Shown piece after piece: positions 25,360 to 33,457 of a stretch of DNA of 64,000 nucleotides. The stretch is from Kineobactrum sediminis (lineage in GTDB: Bacteria > Pseudomonadota > Gammaproteobacteria > Pseudomonadales > Halieaceae). The notes below the pieces were generated by a model. The model saw only the letters and a program-made list of their open reading frames with translations, had not been told where the DNA came from and searched no databases. Position 1 is the stretch's first letter. Each line of letters starts with the position of its first letter. The stretch spans positions 434,001 through 498,000 of the forward strand of contig NZ_PKLZ01000008.1 in NCBI RefSeq assembly GCF_002868715.1. The letters run 5' to 3'. The translations under genes were made by a program, and so were the position numbers.

Positions 25360-25518
25360 ATGCTGGAGGTCATTGTTGGCTCGGAAGACAGGACGCTGGA
25401 GGAATTACTGCAGGCAGAGCGTGCAGCGGTACAGAAAACCCTGAACACCCCCGACCACCAGGAGGGCATGACAGCCTTCCTGGAAAAAAGAAAGCCGGCA
25501 TTCAACAGGGCGCAATAG
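25360..25518 (+). pseudogene. remnant of an enoyl-CoA hydratase (crotonase) C-terminus
   Basis: A plus-strand frame from ATG 25360 to TAG 25516-25518 encodes 52 residues ending with EGMTAFLEKRKPAFNRAQ. The E-G-M-x-A-F-L-E-K-R-K-P-x-F pattern is the standard C-terminal helix of bacterial enoyl-CoA hydratases, and ERAAVQKTLNTPDHQ before it also fits. The other ~200 residues of the family are absent: a stop lies 9 nt upstream of the ATG and the preceding DNA is the operator/promoter region of the divergent gene. I read it as a decayed or truncated crotonase gene, although expression of a short peptide cannot be excluded. Confidence 0.6.
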
Positions 25519-25550
25519 GGCGCTGCCCTCCTAACCCCACTTTCCAATAA

Positions 25551-27224
25551 CTAGTTGGGCCAGTAAATATACGCGTCGCCCTGCTCGAATTGCTCGGCCA
25601 GTGTTTTGTCGATGGCCACAGGCATCTCCACGACTGCAGGGTACAGCGGCCCCCGAGACTGACGCTGGTGCTCGTCCAGCAGTGCCGTCAATTCAGCGAG
25701 TTTCTCGGGGTGAGCGTCAGCGAGGTTCTCCTGCTCGGTTGGATCTTCAGCCAGGTTAAATAGCCAGCGCTTATCGGGTCGAGCGGTGACCTGTAATTTC
25801 CAGTCGTCGTGGCGCACTACGCGGTAGTGCCCGCTTTGCCAGAACAGGGTCCTGCGACCCCAGCTTTCCTCGCTCGCACCCTCGGCCAGCGGCAACAGGT
25901 TTTCTCCGTCGATCTCAACGCCCTCGGGTTCAGCGGCCCCGGCCGCCGCCACCAGGGTCGGCATCATATCGATATGCGCCACGGGAGTTTTCACCACCGT
26001 GCCCGCCGGGATGCGAGCCGGCCACTTAACGAACAGCGGCACTCGTATTCCCCCCTCGAACTGGCTGATCTTCCAGCCGCGGAAGGGATGATTGACATCC
26101 GGCACGCCGATGTACCCCGGGCCACCGTTGTCACTGGTGAACAGGACGATGGTGTTTTCAGCCAGGCCCTCTTCTTCCAGCACCGCAGTGATCCTACCCA
26201 CACTGCGATCCAGGGCGCGAATCATGGCGGCGTAGACGCGCAGGCGGTGCGGCTTGATATCGCCGACCGCCTCGTAGTCTTCCCGGGTGGCCTGCAGAGG
26301 TGTGTGGGGGCCCCAATGAGCCAGGTAGAGGAAGAACGGCCGGTTCTTATTCGCCTTGATCACCTTGATAGACTCGTCGGTCCAGTAATCCGTGAGATAA
26401 CCACCGGGCTCAAAGCGATCCTCATTGCCAGAATTAAAACTGTTGGCATAGGCCAAACGCGCCCAGAGGAACTGGTCGATGGGGTCGAAGTCCAGCTTGG
26501 CATTGACCACGTTGGGGTCATCTTCCGGCAGGTACAGGCCGCTAGCCATCAGCAGGCTTTCCTCGAAGCCCTGCTCGTGGGGCGCCATCCCATTTTTACG
26601 ACCCAGGTGCCATTTACCGATATGGACGGTCTGGTATCCCTTGTCACGCAATATCTCGGCAACCGTGATCTCCTCGGGCGGCAGGCCCTGGATCTCGTAG
26701 GGTGGCCTGGATTCCTCCAACTCTGCGTCGTAGAGGACCGGCGGCAGGCCATTGTTTATACCGGCCGAGATGCTGGCCACCATCCCACCCATACCCGAGG
26801 GTGTCGGGGTAAACTCGAATCCCGTCCGCGTCGGATAGCGTCCGGTCATCATCATTGCGCGCGACGGTGCACAGGTTCCCGCCCCGGAGTAGGACTGGCT
26901 AAACACTGAGCCCTCAGCCGCCAACTGGTCGATATGGGGTGTCTGTACCCGGCCGCCAGCGACGCCGCCACCAAACGTGGAAATGTCGTTATAACCGAGA
27001 TCGTCGGCGACGATCAAGATGATGTTTGGAGGCCGCTGCGCGCTCTGCGCAGAGGCCTGAGCGGGGCCCTGGGCCCAGTTGAGTTCACGGGCTGGCCCGA
27101 TTTCATACTCATTGGCAGACTTGTATTTGATCACGGCCAGGAGCAACTGATCCTTGTTCGAGTAACCGAGCGCGACTGCCACCAGAAGCAGTACCAACAG
27201 GGCCAGGGATACCTTTTTAAACAT
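25551..27224 (-). CDS. periplasmic or membrane-anchored sulfatase 2
   Basis: A 557-aa arylsulfatase-type enzyme. The N-terminus (SLALLVLLLVAVALGYSN) is a signal anchor or signal peptide. PPNIILIVADDLGYNDISTFGG carries the metal Asp pair. GTCAPSRAMMMTGRYPTRTG holds the formylglycine motif C-x-P-S-R (Cys118) in canonical form. HIGKWHLGRK and LFTSDNGGPGYIG complete the site. Unlike sulfatase 1 it has no C-terminal helix. The ATG at 27224 is 6 nt from AGGAG and is preferred to the adjacent ATG at 27227. It follows the DsbA-like and TetR genes on the same strand, 93 nt after the former, and likely belongs to the tetR unit. Confidence 0.93.
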   Translation of the reverse strand: MFKKVSLALLVLLLVAVALGYSNKDQLLLAVIKYKSANEYEIGPARELNWAQGPAQASAQSAQRPPNIILIVADDLGYNDISTFGGGVAGGRVQTPHIDQLAAEGSVFSQSYSGAGTCAPSRAMMMTGRYPTRTGFEFTPTPSGMGGMVASISAGINNGLPPVLYDAELEESRPPYEIQGLPPEEITVAEILRDKGYQTVHIGKWHLGRKNGMAPHEQGFEESLLMASGLYLPEDDPNVVNAKLDFDPIDQFLWARLAYANSFNSGNEDRFEPGGYLTDYWTDESIKVIKANKNRPFFLYLAHWGPHTPLQATREDYEAVGDIKPHRLRVYAAMIRALDRSVGRITAVLEEEGLAENTIVLFTSDNGGPGYIGVPDVNHPFRGWKISQFEGGIRVPLFVKWPARIPAGTVVKTPVAHIDMMPTLVAAAGAAEPEGVEIDGENLLPLAEGASEESWGRRTLFWQSGHYRVVRHDDWKLQVTARPDKRWLFNLAEDPTEQENLADAHPEKLAELTALLDEHQRQSRGPLYPAVVEMPVAIDKTLAEQFEQGDAYIYWPN

Positions 27225-27317
27225 CATTTGCTCCTATCGCCCCGAGCCACACTCAGGGGCAGATTTACTTATCCAAGAAAGATGAAACACAAACCCAGGG
27301 AGATGGGGCTCACGAAG

Positions 27318-28688
27318 TCAGTGCCGTCTCAGCTGTCGTTGGATTTCACGGGCAAACAACCAGAGTCGGTCTTGTCCCCAGAGGGCAAGTAACTGCTCGC
27401 CACGTTCATCCAGTAACCTGAAACTCGGAACACCCCACAGCCCTGCTTCATACATGGCCAGCCGGTTCTGCTCCAGCAGATCTTCCCAGCCCGGCTTCCC
27501 GAGGTGCCTTTGTGCCTCATCCCAGCTCAGGCCGGCCGCCTCAACCACCTTGCGCAGGCCGCGATCGTTGTTGGTATTAACGCCACGGGCAAATGCATGG
27601 CTGAGAAAGCTGGACAGTAACTCAACACCCTTCCCCTGCTCTACCGCCCAGGGATACAGGGAGTAGCAGCGGCGTGCGGGGTTCCCGATGGGGTCGCAGC
27701 ACTTACCATAGGGGACGCCGGCCTCGCGTGCTTCCCGGGCGGCGTCCATAAAGATATACAGGCCTTTCTCACGGGTGGCGGGGACGCCGCGCATCACCAT
27801 GGGCAGCACGGGCCGCACCGACAGATTCACCCCCGTATCCCGGGCCAGTTTTACGGCACGGTCGAAGATGATAGACGTATAGGGGCTGCGTAAAGACGCA
27901 TAGACTTCAAGGGTCAGGGTACCGGTGTCTTTGCGGCCGCCCGGCCCGATATCCGGCCGCGGGACTATCATGGGTTGCCCCGCCTGGCGGTCGACTCCCA
28001 GGGCCGCGAGGCGCTTCTCGAGGTGGTAGAGCCGGTCAACACCCCAGTACCATTCACCACCGTAGTAAAACATGGCGCCGGAATAATGTTTAAGCACGGC
28101 CCTGCGCCCGGTTCCCGCGGCTATCCGGGCCGTGCACTCCGCCGCCGTTACACTGCCGTGCGCAGCCGCCAGTGACTCCAGGCCCACCTTGTCGCCGGCC
28201 CACAGGGCCTTTCCAACGCCAGCGGCACAACGGATAAAATCACCGGCTTCCTGTGCCGCCAGAATTTCCGACGCCAGTTGTACCAAAGCGGGATCGGGCG
28301 TTGCGAGGTGCTCGGGGAAATCCAGTCCGTATTCGGGAGCAACATGAAACGCATCGTAGCGGGATAATTGCAGCAGCAGCTCCGGCTCAGGGGTATTTTT
28401 GTCCCGGGGACCCTCAACCAGGTGGCACTCCAGGTCAATATCGTAACGCTCAACCAGGCGCTGCAACACCTGGGCGGCGAGCTGGCTGTAGCCGTCGTCA
28501 ACCTGGTGAAAATACTCCATACGATGGGGGATTCCCTGCTTGATGCGTTGTTTTTCCACCGCCGCGCGCCGCCTGTCCATGCGCGCGGGCGAGGACAAGC
28601 GAGTCATCATCTTGGAAGTCAGCCACCGGACCAGCGCACCAGGATCCATGGTTGCGGCGCCGCCCTGATCCTGAAATTGTTCTGCCAT
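27318..28688 (-). CDS. tandem DsbA/GST-kappa-like protein (2-hydroxychromene-2-carboxylate isomerase family)
   Basis: A 456-aa protein with two DsbA-like domains. The first (around residues 45-250) starts RMEYFHQVDDGYSQLAAQVL. The second starts TLEVYASLRSPYTSIIFDRA and continues with VRPVLPMVMRGVPATREKG, AFARGVNTNNDRGLRKVVEA and LWGVPSFRLLDE, the cis-Pro region of the kappa-GST/HCCA isomerase group. Neither domain has a C-x-x-C pair; the second has S-P-Y-T as in glutathione-dependent isomerases. The ATG at 28688 lies one base after the tetR stop. A glutathione-dependent isomerase role fits the many GST-like neighbours. The duplication is unusual, since typical members are single-domain at about 200 aa. 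Confidence 0.85.
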   Translation of the reverse strand: MAEQFQDQGGAATMDPGALVRWLTSKMMTRLSSPARMDRRRAAVEKQRIKQGIPHRMEYFHQVDDGYSQLAAQVLQRLVERYDIDLECHLVEGPRDKNTPEPELLLQLSRYDAFHVAPEYGLDFPEHLATPDPALVQLASEILAAQEAGDFIRCAAGVGKALWAGDKVGLESLAAAHGSVTAAECTARIAAGTGRRAVLKHYSGAMFYYGGEWYWGVDRLYHLEKRLAALGVDRQAGQPMIVPRPDIGPGGRKDTGTLTLEVYASLRSPYTSIIFDRAVKLARDTGVNLSVRPVLPMVMRGVPATREKGLYIFMDAAREAREAGVPYGKCCDPIGNPARRCYSLYPWAVEQGKGVELLSSFLSHAFARGVNTNNDRGLRKVVEAAGLSWDEAQRHLGKPGWEDLLEQNRLAMYEAGLWGVPSFRLLDERGEQLLALWGQDRLWLFAREIQRQLRRH

Positions 28689-28689
28689 G

Positions 28690-29292
28690 TTAGCTACCCG
28701 CCCTATCACCATCAATCATGCTCTTCAGCAACCCCTTCAGGATATTGATACTGCTCTTCTTGCTCAGCCCCTGGTGGTACCGCAGCCTGTTCCACATTTC
28801 GAAAGAGGCTATGGCATCCACGGCTTCACGCGTTTCACCAGATACAGATTTGAGCTCGGGCAACCAGTCTTCCAGATCCCTGCGCAGGCCACGCTGGTTA
28901 CGGCCATAATTCTTGCGCAAAATATCATAACGCCAAAGCTGGGCTTGGGTACCCAGGACAACATTCTTTACGCTTTCATAAGCGTCGGCGTGACGCTCCA
29001 CGGCGCGATCGATACGATCCGCCAGCATTCCTCCTCGATTCCCTCCCAGGAAAAGCACTTCGTAGGAGTCTCGAATCTGATTATCGGCCGCTTCGAAAAG
29101 GGCTCCCATATCCTCGAAATGACGGAAGAAAGAGCGCATACCGACACCTGCACGATCCGAAATCTGCTTGGCAGTAGGCACCAGTATGCCTTCTTCTTGC
29201 AGGGCCAACGCCGCTTCTATAATTGCAAGTCGACTGCGCTCGCTGCGCAAGCGTCGCCCGTCTACAACCCCTGCATCTTCGTTGTTTGACAT
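28690..29292 (-). CDS. TetR/AcrR family transcriptional regulator
   Basis: A 200-aa regulator. The N-terminal helix-turn-helix is clear: RSRLAIIEAALALQEEGI, TAKQISDRAGVGMRSFFRHF and EDMGALFEAADN. The remainder is an all-helical ligand-binding domain without recognised family features. It begins the unit with the DsbA-like and sulfatase 2 genes. An imperfect palindrome at 29326-29338 lies 34 nt upstream of its ATG, and matching sites head three other units of the island. The natural inference is that it is an autoregulated local repressor released by a pathway intermediate or CoA thioester. No ligand can be read from the sequence. Confidence 0.93.
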   Translation of the reverse strand: MSNNEDAGVVDGRRLRSERSRLAIIEAALALQEEGILVPTAKQISDRAGVGMRSFFRHFEDMGALFEAADNQIRDSYEVLFLGGNRGGMLADRIDRAVERHADAYESVKNVVLGTQAQLWRYDILRKNYGRNQRGLRRDLEDWLPELKSVSGETREAVDAIASFEMWNRLRYHQGLSKKSSINILKGLLKSMIDGDRAGS

Positions 29293-29325
29293 AATGATCT
29301 TGAAGTCGTCCCTGGCAATTCTGAT

Positions 29326-29338
29326 ATAGTGGCATTAT
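29326..29338. promoter_or_regulatory. palindromic operator-like site 4 (near tetR)
   Basis: ATAGTG-G-CATTAT matches ATAATG-N-CATTAT at all but one half-site base. It sits 34-46 nt upstream of the tetR start, where an autoregulatory operator would be expected. A weaker half-site (ATTATGCC) follows at 29348-29355. Confidence 0.6.
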
Positions 29339-29487
29339 CTATGCAATATTATGCCGCATTTTTGCAGCCATGGACAATATATACCAACCCGCTTAGACGA
29401 AGCATGAAGCTTTTTGATATCCAGGTAAATCGGCACGGGGCAAAACACTGCGCCCGTCCTGAAACTTCCAAGAGAACACTTCCCGGC

Positions 29488-29516
29488 GTTAATCTGATTT
29501 TAATGTCCACGTTAAG
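29488..29516 (+). promoter_or_regulatory. TTAA direct-repeat box, candidate OmpR-family response regulator site
   Basis: Three hexamers lie in phase: GTTAAT (29488-29493), TTTAAT (29499-29504) and GTTAAG (29511-29516), at 11- and 12-bp spacing. This matches the YTTAAK-N5-YTTAAK direct repeats bound by PmrA/QseB-type OmpR-family regulators. It lies 62-90 nt upstream of ompW, and an OmpR-type regulator is encoded just beyond the carbonic anhydrase gene. Confidence 0.5.
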
Positions 29517-29577
29517 TCTTTTTTAGGCACCGCCACTATCATAAGCCCTGGTTAACTATCACTCACAAAGGAGCTTT

Positions 29578-30249
29578 ATGAAAAACATCAGCCTTACTTT
29601 GCTCACCCTTGCCGTGGCAACCGCGTCACAGAGTGCTTTGGCGTTTCAAAAGGGCGATTGGATAGTTCGTGGCGGACTCGCCACAGTCAGTCCGGATGAG
29701 TCAACATCAAACATAGTGGTGGGAAGTGATCTCGGCGTCGACCTCGCGATCGACAACGACACCCAGCTGGGGCTAAACATTGCATACTTCTTTACTGACA
29801 AGCTTAATATTGAAGTGCTGGCGGCAACACCATTCAAGCATGATGTGAATTTTGGTGTAAGCGATCCGCTGGGAACCGGTGACAAGCTAGGCGAGGTAAC
29901 CCATCTACCACCAACCATTACCCTTAACTATTACTTCAACGATCCTTCCAGCCCGTTTCAACCATACATTGGCGCAGGCGTTAACTACACCTTCATCTTT
30001 GACGAGGAGTTTACGTCAGCGAACGATGCTGCCGGCCTGAAAGGCTTGTCCCTGGATGATTCGTTTGGTCTATCAGCACAGGTTGGCGTGGACTATATGC
30101 TGAATGAACAATGGTTTCTCAATGGCTCAGTGCGCTGGGTAGATATAGATACCGAAGCAAGCTTTTCACTTAACGGAGCCCCCGGCAGCGTAAATTCGAT
30201 CGAAATCGACCCCATGGTCTACACCATTTCAATTGGCTATCGCTTTTAA
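29578..30249 (+). CDS. ompW: OmpW family outer membrane protein
   Basis: A 223-aa eight-stranded barrel protein, preceded by AAGGAGCTTT. Signal peptide MKNISLTLLTLAVATASQSALA. The mature part begins FQKGDWIVRGGLATVSPDES and has the OmpW signatures DNDTQLGLNIAYFFTDKLNIE, LAATPFKHDV, HLPPTITLNYYFND and PYIGAGVNYTFIFDEEFT, ending in the aromatic YTISIGYRF. OmpW forms a narrow hydrophobic channel implicated in uptake of small hydrophobic molecules and in stress responses. The TTAA repeat box lies upstream and the carbonic anhydrase follows 82 nt after its stop. It may be unrelated to the catabolic island despite being adjacent to its regulator. Confidence 0.93.
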   Translation: MKNISLTLLTLAVATASQSALAFQKGDWIVRGGLATVSPDESTSNIVVGSDLGVDLAIDNDTQLGLNIAYFFTDKLNIEVLAATPFKHDVNFGVSDPLGTGDKLGEVTHLPPTITLNYYFNDPSSPFQPYIGAGVNYTFIFDEEFTSANDAAGLKGLSLDDSFGLSAQVGVDYMLNEQWFLNGSVRWVDIDTEASFSLNGAPGSVNSIEIDPMVYTISIGYRF

Positions 30250-30331
30250 TCCCCGAGCACCCGAACTTCAGGCGGGTAAATTTCCCAAACATAACTCATC
30301 TCAAAACTGCTTTTTGAAAAGGACGAACACG

Positions 30332-31186
30332 ATGAAGAACAACCAATTTGCAATGGCGCTCGCACTCTCAGGTGTCGCCGTATTTTCCACCGCAGCCAGC
30401 GCCAAAACAGCCAGCGATGCTGAAGTGGCAAAACAGCGCGCCGCGCTTGAAGCCAACACCAATGGCCAGGGATTTGGCCCACAGTCTCCTCGTGATATCG
30501 AACAGACCTATGGCGTGAATGAGCGAAGCTTTGGTATGGCGCCCAACCGTAGCCAGCTGAATCTGTGTAATATCCATTTCCATAAAAATGCGGAGCATCG
30601 CGGCGGTGAATACACTGCTTATGCCGGAAACGGCGACGGCAAGGGATCAAATACCGGGTTTGTATACAACGGAAAACTGTCGTCAGCTCAGTTAAAGCCT
30701 GTTCGAGGCAAGGTCTGCGCGGCAAAAGGCGACACACTGCAAGCAGGCGATACGCTTGAAGTCCATTACGTATTTTCATCGGCACAAATACAGCCCGGCC
30801 CCACCTTGGGTGCCTGCCTGGCTGACAGCACAATGAATCCGGGTCTTCGTGTAGAGGGACAGGTTATCGTATTGGCCAATGACAGGAACGCGATTGATTT
30901 TAATGCGCTGGCAAAAGTAGAGAATATTAACGGCTATTTCCAGGCACCCAATATCCCCTGGAATACCGGTGTACCCATTGAATATCTTGGATCAACCACC
31001 GGCCCCTCCTATAATGAACAGGGATCACCACTTCAGGTGAGCTGGAGTGTCAGACCCGAGGTTGCTGTTGTGGATATCAATAGCGTAGCCGACTGGTGTA
31101 ACGATAATGTGTTTGATGAGGATCATGCCCACGGCGTACGCAACCTGGTAACGAATCCGAAATTACTTTCTCCCATCAGCAGTTGA
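30332..31186 (+). CDS. delta-class carbonic anhydrase-like periplasmic protein
   Basis: A 284-aa secreted protein starting at ATG 30332 (after AAAGGACGAACACG). Signal peptide to SAASA/KTASD. The segment NLCNIHFHKNAEHRGGEY contains the H-x-H...A-E-H pattern seen in diatom delta carbonic anhydrases (V-H-W-H-L-G-A-E-H in TWCA1), where histidines bind zinc. Other conserved-looking blocks are KVCAAKGDTLQAGDTLEVHYVFSS, LACLADSTMNPGLRVEGQV-like and ADWCNDNVFDEDHAHGVRNL, with paired cysteines fitting a periplasmic disulfide. It would interconvert CO2 and bicarbonate in the periplasm. It follows ompW and is probably co-transcribed. The family call is from memory of the motif, without a database check. 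Confidence 0.75.
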   Translation: MKNNQFAMALALSGVAVFSTAASAKTASDAEVAKQRAALEANTNGQGFGPQSPRDIEQTYGVNERSFGMAPNRSQLNLCNIHFHKNAEHRGGEYTAYAGNGDGKGSNTGFVYNGKLSSAQLKPVRGKVCAAKGDTLQAGDTLEVHYVFSSAQIQPGPTLGACLADSTMNPGLRVEGQVIVLANDRNAIDFNALAKVENINGYFQAPNIPWNTGVPIEYLGSTTGPSYNEQGSPLQVSWSVRPEVAVVDINSVADWCNDNVFDEDHAHGVRNLVTNPKLLSPISS

Positions 31187-31191
31187 GATCA

Positions 31192-31224
31192 CCCGAACGT
31201 GGTGCTCAACCCACCACGTTCGGG
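31192..31224. terminator. perfect 13-bp stem-loop between convergent genes
   Basis: CCCGAACGTGGTG (31192-31204) is exactly complementary to CACCACGTTCGGG (31212-31224) with a 7-nt loop. It follows the carbonic anhydrase stop by 5 nt and overlaps the last codons and TGA of the response regulator gene. No U-tract follows on either strand, so it may act as a stabilising or factor-assisted bidirectional terminator. Confidence 0.6.
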
Positions 31225-31901
31225 CTCAATGTCAGTCGATACCCATTTCCCCTCAATGTCTGGATGGCGATCTCGGGATCGCCATCCAGTTTTCGCCTGA
31301 GCCTGCTAATATATACATCGACAATATTGGTCTGAGGGTCACTGTGCGTCTTCCAGACACGATTTAAAATACGTTCCCTCGACAACACTTTCTGCTGGTT
31401 TTCCGTAAGGTACAACAGCAGTTCATATTCAATTTTCGTCAACGCTATTTCCGTGCCGTTCAAGCGCGCCGTACGCTCCGCGAGCACCAACTCCAGGGTA
31501 CCCAGTGCAATCGTGTCTTCACCATTTGTGGCAGGCTGCGGGCCCATGCGTCTGCGAAGGGCTGCAATACGTGCCAATAATTCGTCAAAATCAAAGGGCT
31601 TGCACAGATAATCATCGGCCCCTTTTTGCAAGCCCTTGACCCTCTCACCAACCTCGTCCAACGCCGTTAGCATTAATATCATGGGCGGATTGGGTAACGC
31701 CTTGATAGCCTCCACAATCGTCAAGCTGTCCTGGGAGCCAAACAAACGATCGAGCACGAGAATATGTGGCGCATTTTTACGTATAAACGGTATCACCTCG
31801 TGCAGCTCAGTCAGTGCCGTACATTCATGTCCCTCTGCACGCAAACCGCGAGATAAAAAATGTAACAGCGGTTTTTCGTCATCTGCCAGTAAAATATTCA
31901 T
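31206..31901 (-). CDS. OmpR-family response regulator
   Basis: A 231-aa two-domain regulator. The receiver has the acidic pair (LLADDEKP, D7/D8), phosphoacceptor D51 in [16 protein letters not shown]79 in ILMLTALDE and K101 in [11 protein letters not shown]. The C-terminal winged helix shows [30 protein letters not shown] and [15 protein letters not shown]. The sequence after the phosphoacceptor (R-L-F-G rather than the common M-L-P) is slightly atypical. Its ATG overlaps the kinase stop (ATGA). The winged-helix type matches proteins that bind direct repeats such as the TTAA box at 29488-29516, so OmpW and the carbonic anhydrase are likely targets. Confidence 0.94.
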   Translation of the reverse strand: MNILLADDEKPLLHFLSRGLRAEGHECTALTELHEVIPFIRKNAPHILVLDRLFGSQDSLTIVEAIKALPNPPMILMLTALDEVGERVKGLQKGADDYLCKPFDFDELLARIAALRRRMGPQPATNGEDTIALGTLELVLAERTARLNGTEIALTKIEYELLLYLTENQQKVLSRERILNRVWKTHSDPQTNIVDVYISRLRRKLDGDPEIAIQTLRGNGYRLTLSPNVVG

Positions 31902-33457
31902 ACGGATCGCTCAGCCGGCAAAGTGAATGAAAAGGTGGAGCCTTGTCCCTGCACCGACTCAACTGCTATCTGGCCTCCATGCGCCTCCACAATAGCCTTG
32001 GCGATGGACAGCCCGAGACCCAAACCCTCATTACGTTTGCTGAAACGGACAAAACGTTCAAATATGTTTTCAACCTCAGCCGCCGAAATTCCTTCTCCGG
32101 AATCCTTGACCGCGATCGTCATAAAAGCGCCTGTGTTACTGATACTCACTTCTACGGGCTGACCTGCGGTTGAATATTTAGTGGCATTGTCCAATAGAAT
32201 GGAAACAACTTGTTGAATGCGGGCGCTGTCGATCATAACAGCGGTATTGTCAATTTTCTGGCCGGTTACCAGCGTGTACGTACGGTCCGGGTGAAGCCTC
32301 TGCCATTTGGCAATTTCAGCGTCCAGCAAGGGCTTGATCCGGACTTGCATTATCTCAAGGTGTAGCTGGTTCATTTCCGCTCTGGTCAGAAGGAGTAAAT
32401 CATCCACCAGGTGACTCAGGTTGACTGATTGCTCCAGGATAGAGCGCAATGTCTCTTTGTAGTCCACCTCGGAGGCCGCTTGCAGCCTCAGGGTTACCTG
32501 TGCCTCACCGCGAATGATGGTCAAAGGTGTTCGCAATTCATGCGACACATCGGCAATGAACTGACGACGACGGGAATCAATTTTCGTTAGCTGAAGATTT
32601 GCATCGGTCAATTCACTGGTTCTTTGCTTGACATCATACTCCAGCTGTTTCCGTGACTTGGACTCGTTTGCTTCATGCTCCTGTAACCGTTTGGCCAGTT
32701 GATTAATCGACATGGCCAGTGCTTCAAACTCGTCGTCCAACGGCACGGAAACTGAATGACCGTAGTGCCCCGCTGCGATCGCGTCCGTTGCCCCCTGAAT
32801 CAACATAAGTGGCTGATAAAGTTGATTAAAGAGCCAGTAGCAACCATAGATAATCAGTGGATAAGACAGTGCCCCTAGACCGATGGTAAACCAGACTATG
32901 ACGGTATTTAAGGTGTCAATTCTCGCATTTATCGCAGCAACTACCCGGCTTTGGCGTGATACGGCAGAATTTATCGCCTCCCTGAACTGGTCATCAATGG
33001 TGACCTCCAGAAGACTGCGCAGTTCTTCTTGCTGATTGAGTGGCATGCCGTTGCTGCTGACTACCACGGCCTGGAATTCACCAATGATTTTGTTAATCAA
33101 TTGCACCAGCTCGTCGGTATCCTCAACGCTACCCTGGGTAATATTGATGCCCAACGCCTCGCGTTGCTCCAACTCCAGCTGCCTGATCTTATCCAGTGAT
33201 TGTTCGATCAGGGCTTGCTTGTTGCGCACGAATGCCTGGTTGGCAGTGCGTCCAAAAATCACTTCATCAGTCAGTTGTTTGAATAGTCGATATGAAATAC
33301 TTGAAAGCTTCTCGTGCTCCACCAGTAAAGATTGGGCAATCGTACTTTGTTTGAGATTTTCACGGGTCAGGTGTGCTGATATTGCAGTGCTCAGCAGCGC
33401 TACCAGCAAAATAAAGGCCGTCGTCAATCCAAAATAAAAGAGTTTTCGCTTATACAT
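31898..33457 (-). CDS. sensor histidine kinase
   Basis: A 519-aa kinase. Two transmembrane helices (about 9-28 and 187-210) bracket a mostly helical periplasmic sensor of about 155 residues. A HAMP domain follows ([19 protein letters not shown]), then the dimerisation/phosphoacceptor helix [20 protein letters not shown] with H306, and the ATPase domain with [11 protein letters not shown] (N box), [20 protein letters not shown] (G1/F boxes) and [18 protein letters not shown] (G2). It is transcribed with and translationally coupled to the response regulator. The ligand is unknown. The sensor contains no cysteine pair or recognised PAS/CACHE motif. Confidence 0.94.
   Translation of the reverse strand: MYKRKLFYFGLTTAFILLVALLSTAISAHLTRENLKQSTIAQSLLVEHEKLSSISYRLFKQLTDEVIFGRTANQAFVRNKQALIEQSLDKIRQLELEQREALGINITQGSVEDTDELVQLINKIIGEFQAVVVSSNGMPLNQQEELRSLLEVTIDDQFREAINSAVSRQSRVVAAINARIDTLNTVIVWFTIGLGALSYPLIIYGCYWLFNQLYQPLMLIQGATDAIAAGHYGHSVSVPLDDEFEALAMSINQLAKRLQEHEANESKSRKQLEYDVKQRTSELTDANLQLTKIDSRRRQFIADVSHELRTPLTIIRGEAQVTLRLQAASEVDYKETLRSILEQSVNLSHLVDDLLLLTRAEMNQLHLEIMQVRIKPLLDAEIAKWQRLHPDRTYTLVTGQKIDNTAVMIDSARIQQVVSILLDNATKYSTAGQPVEVSISNTGAFMTIAVKDSGEGISAAEVENIFERFVRFSKRNEGLGLGLSIAKAIVEAHGGQIAVESVQGQGSTFSFTLPAERSV

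Noticed and set aside
25809-26909. 366-aa plus-strand frame
   Set aside because: Antisense to sulfatase 2 with no recognisable motifs.
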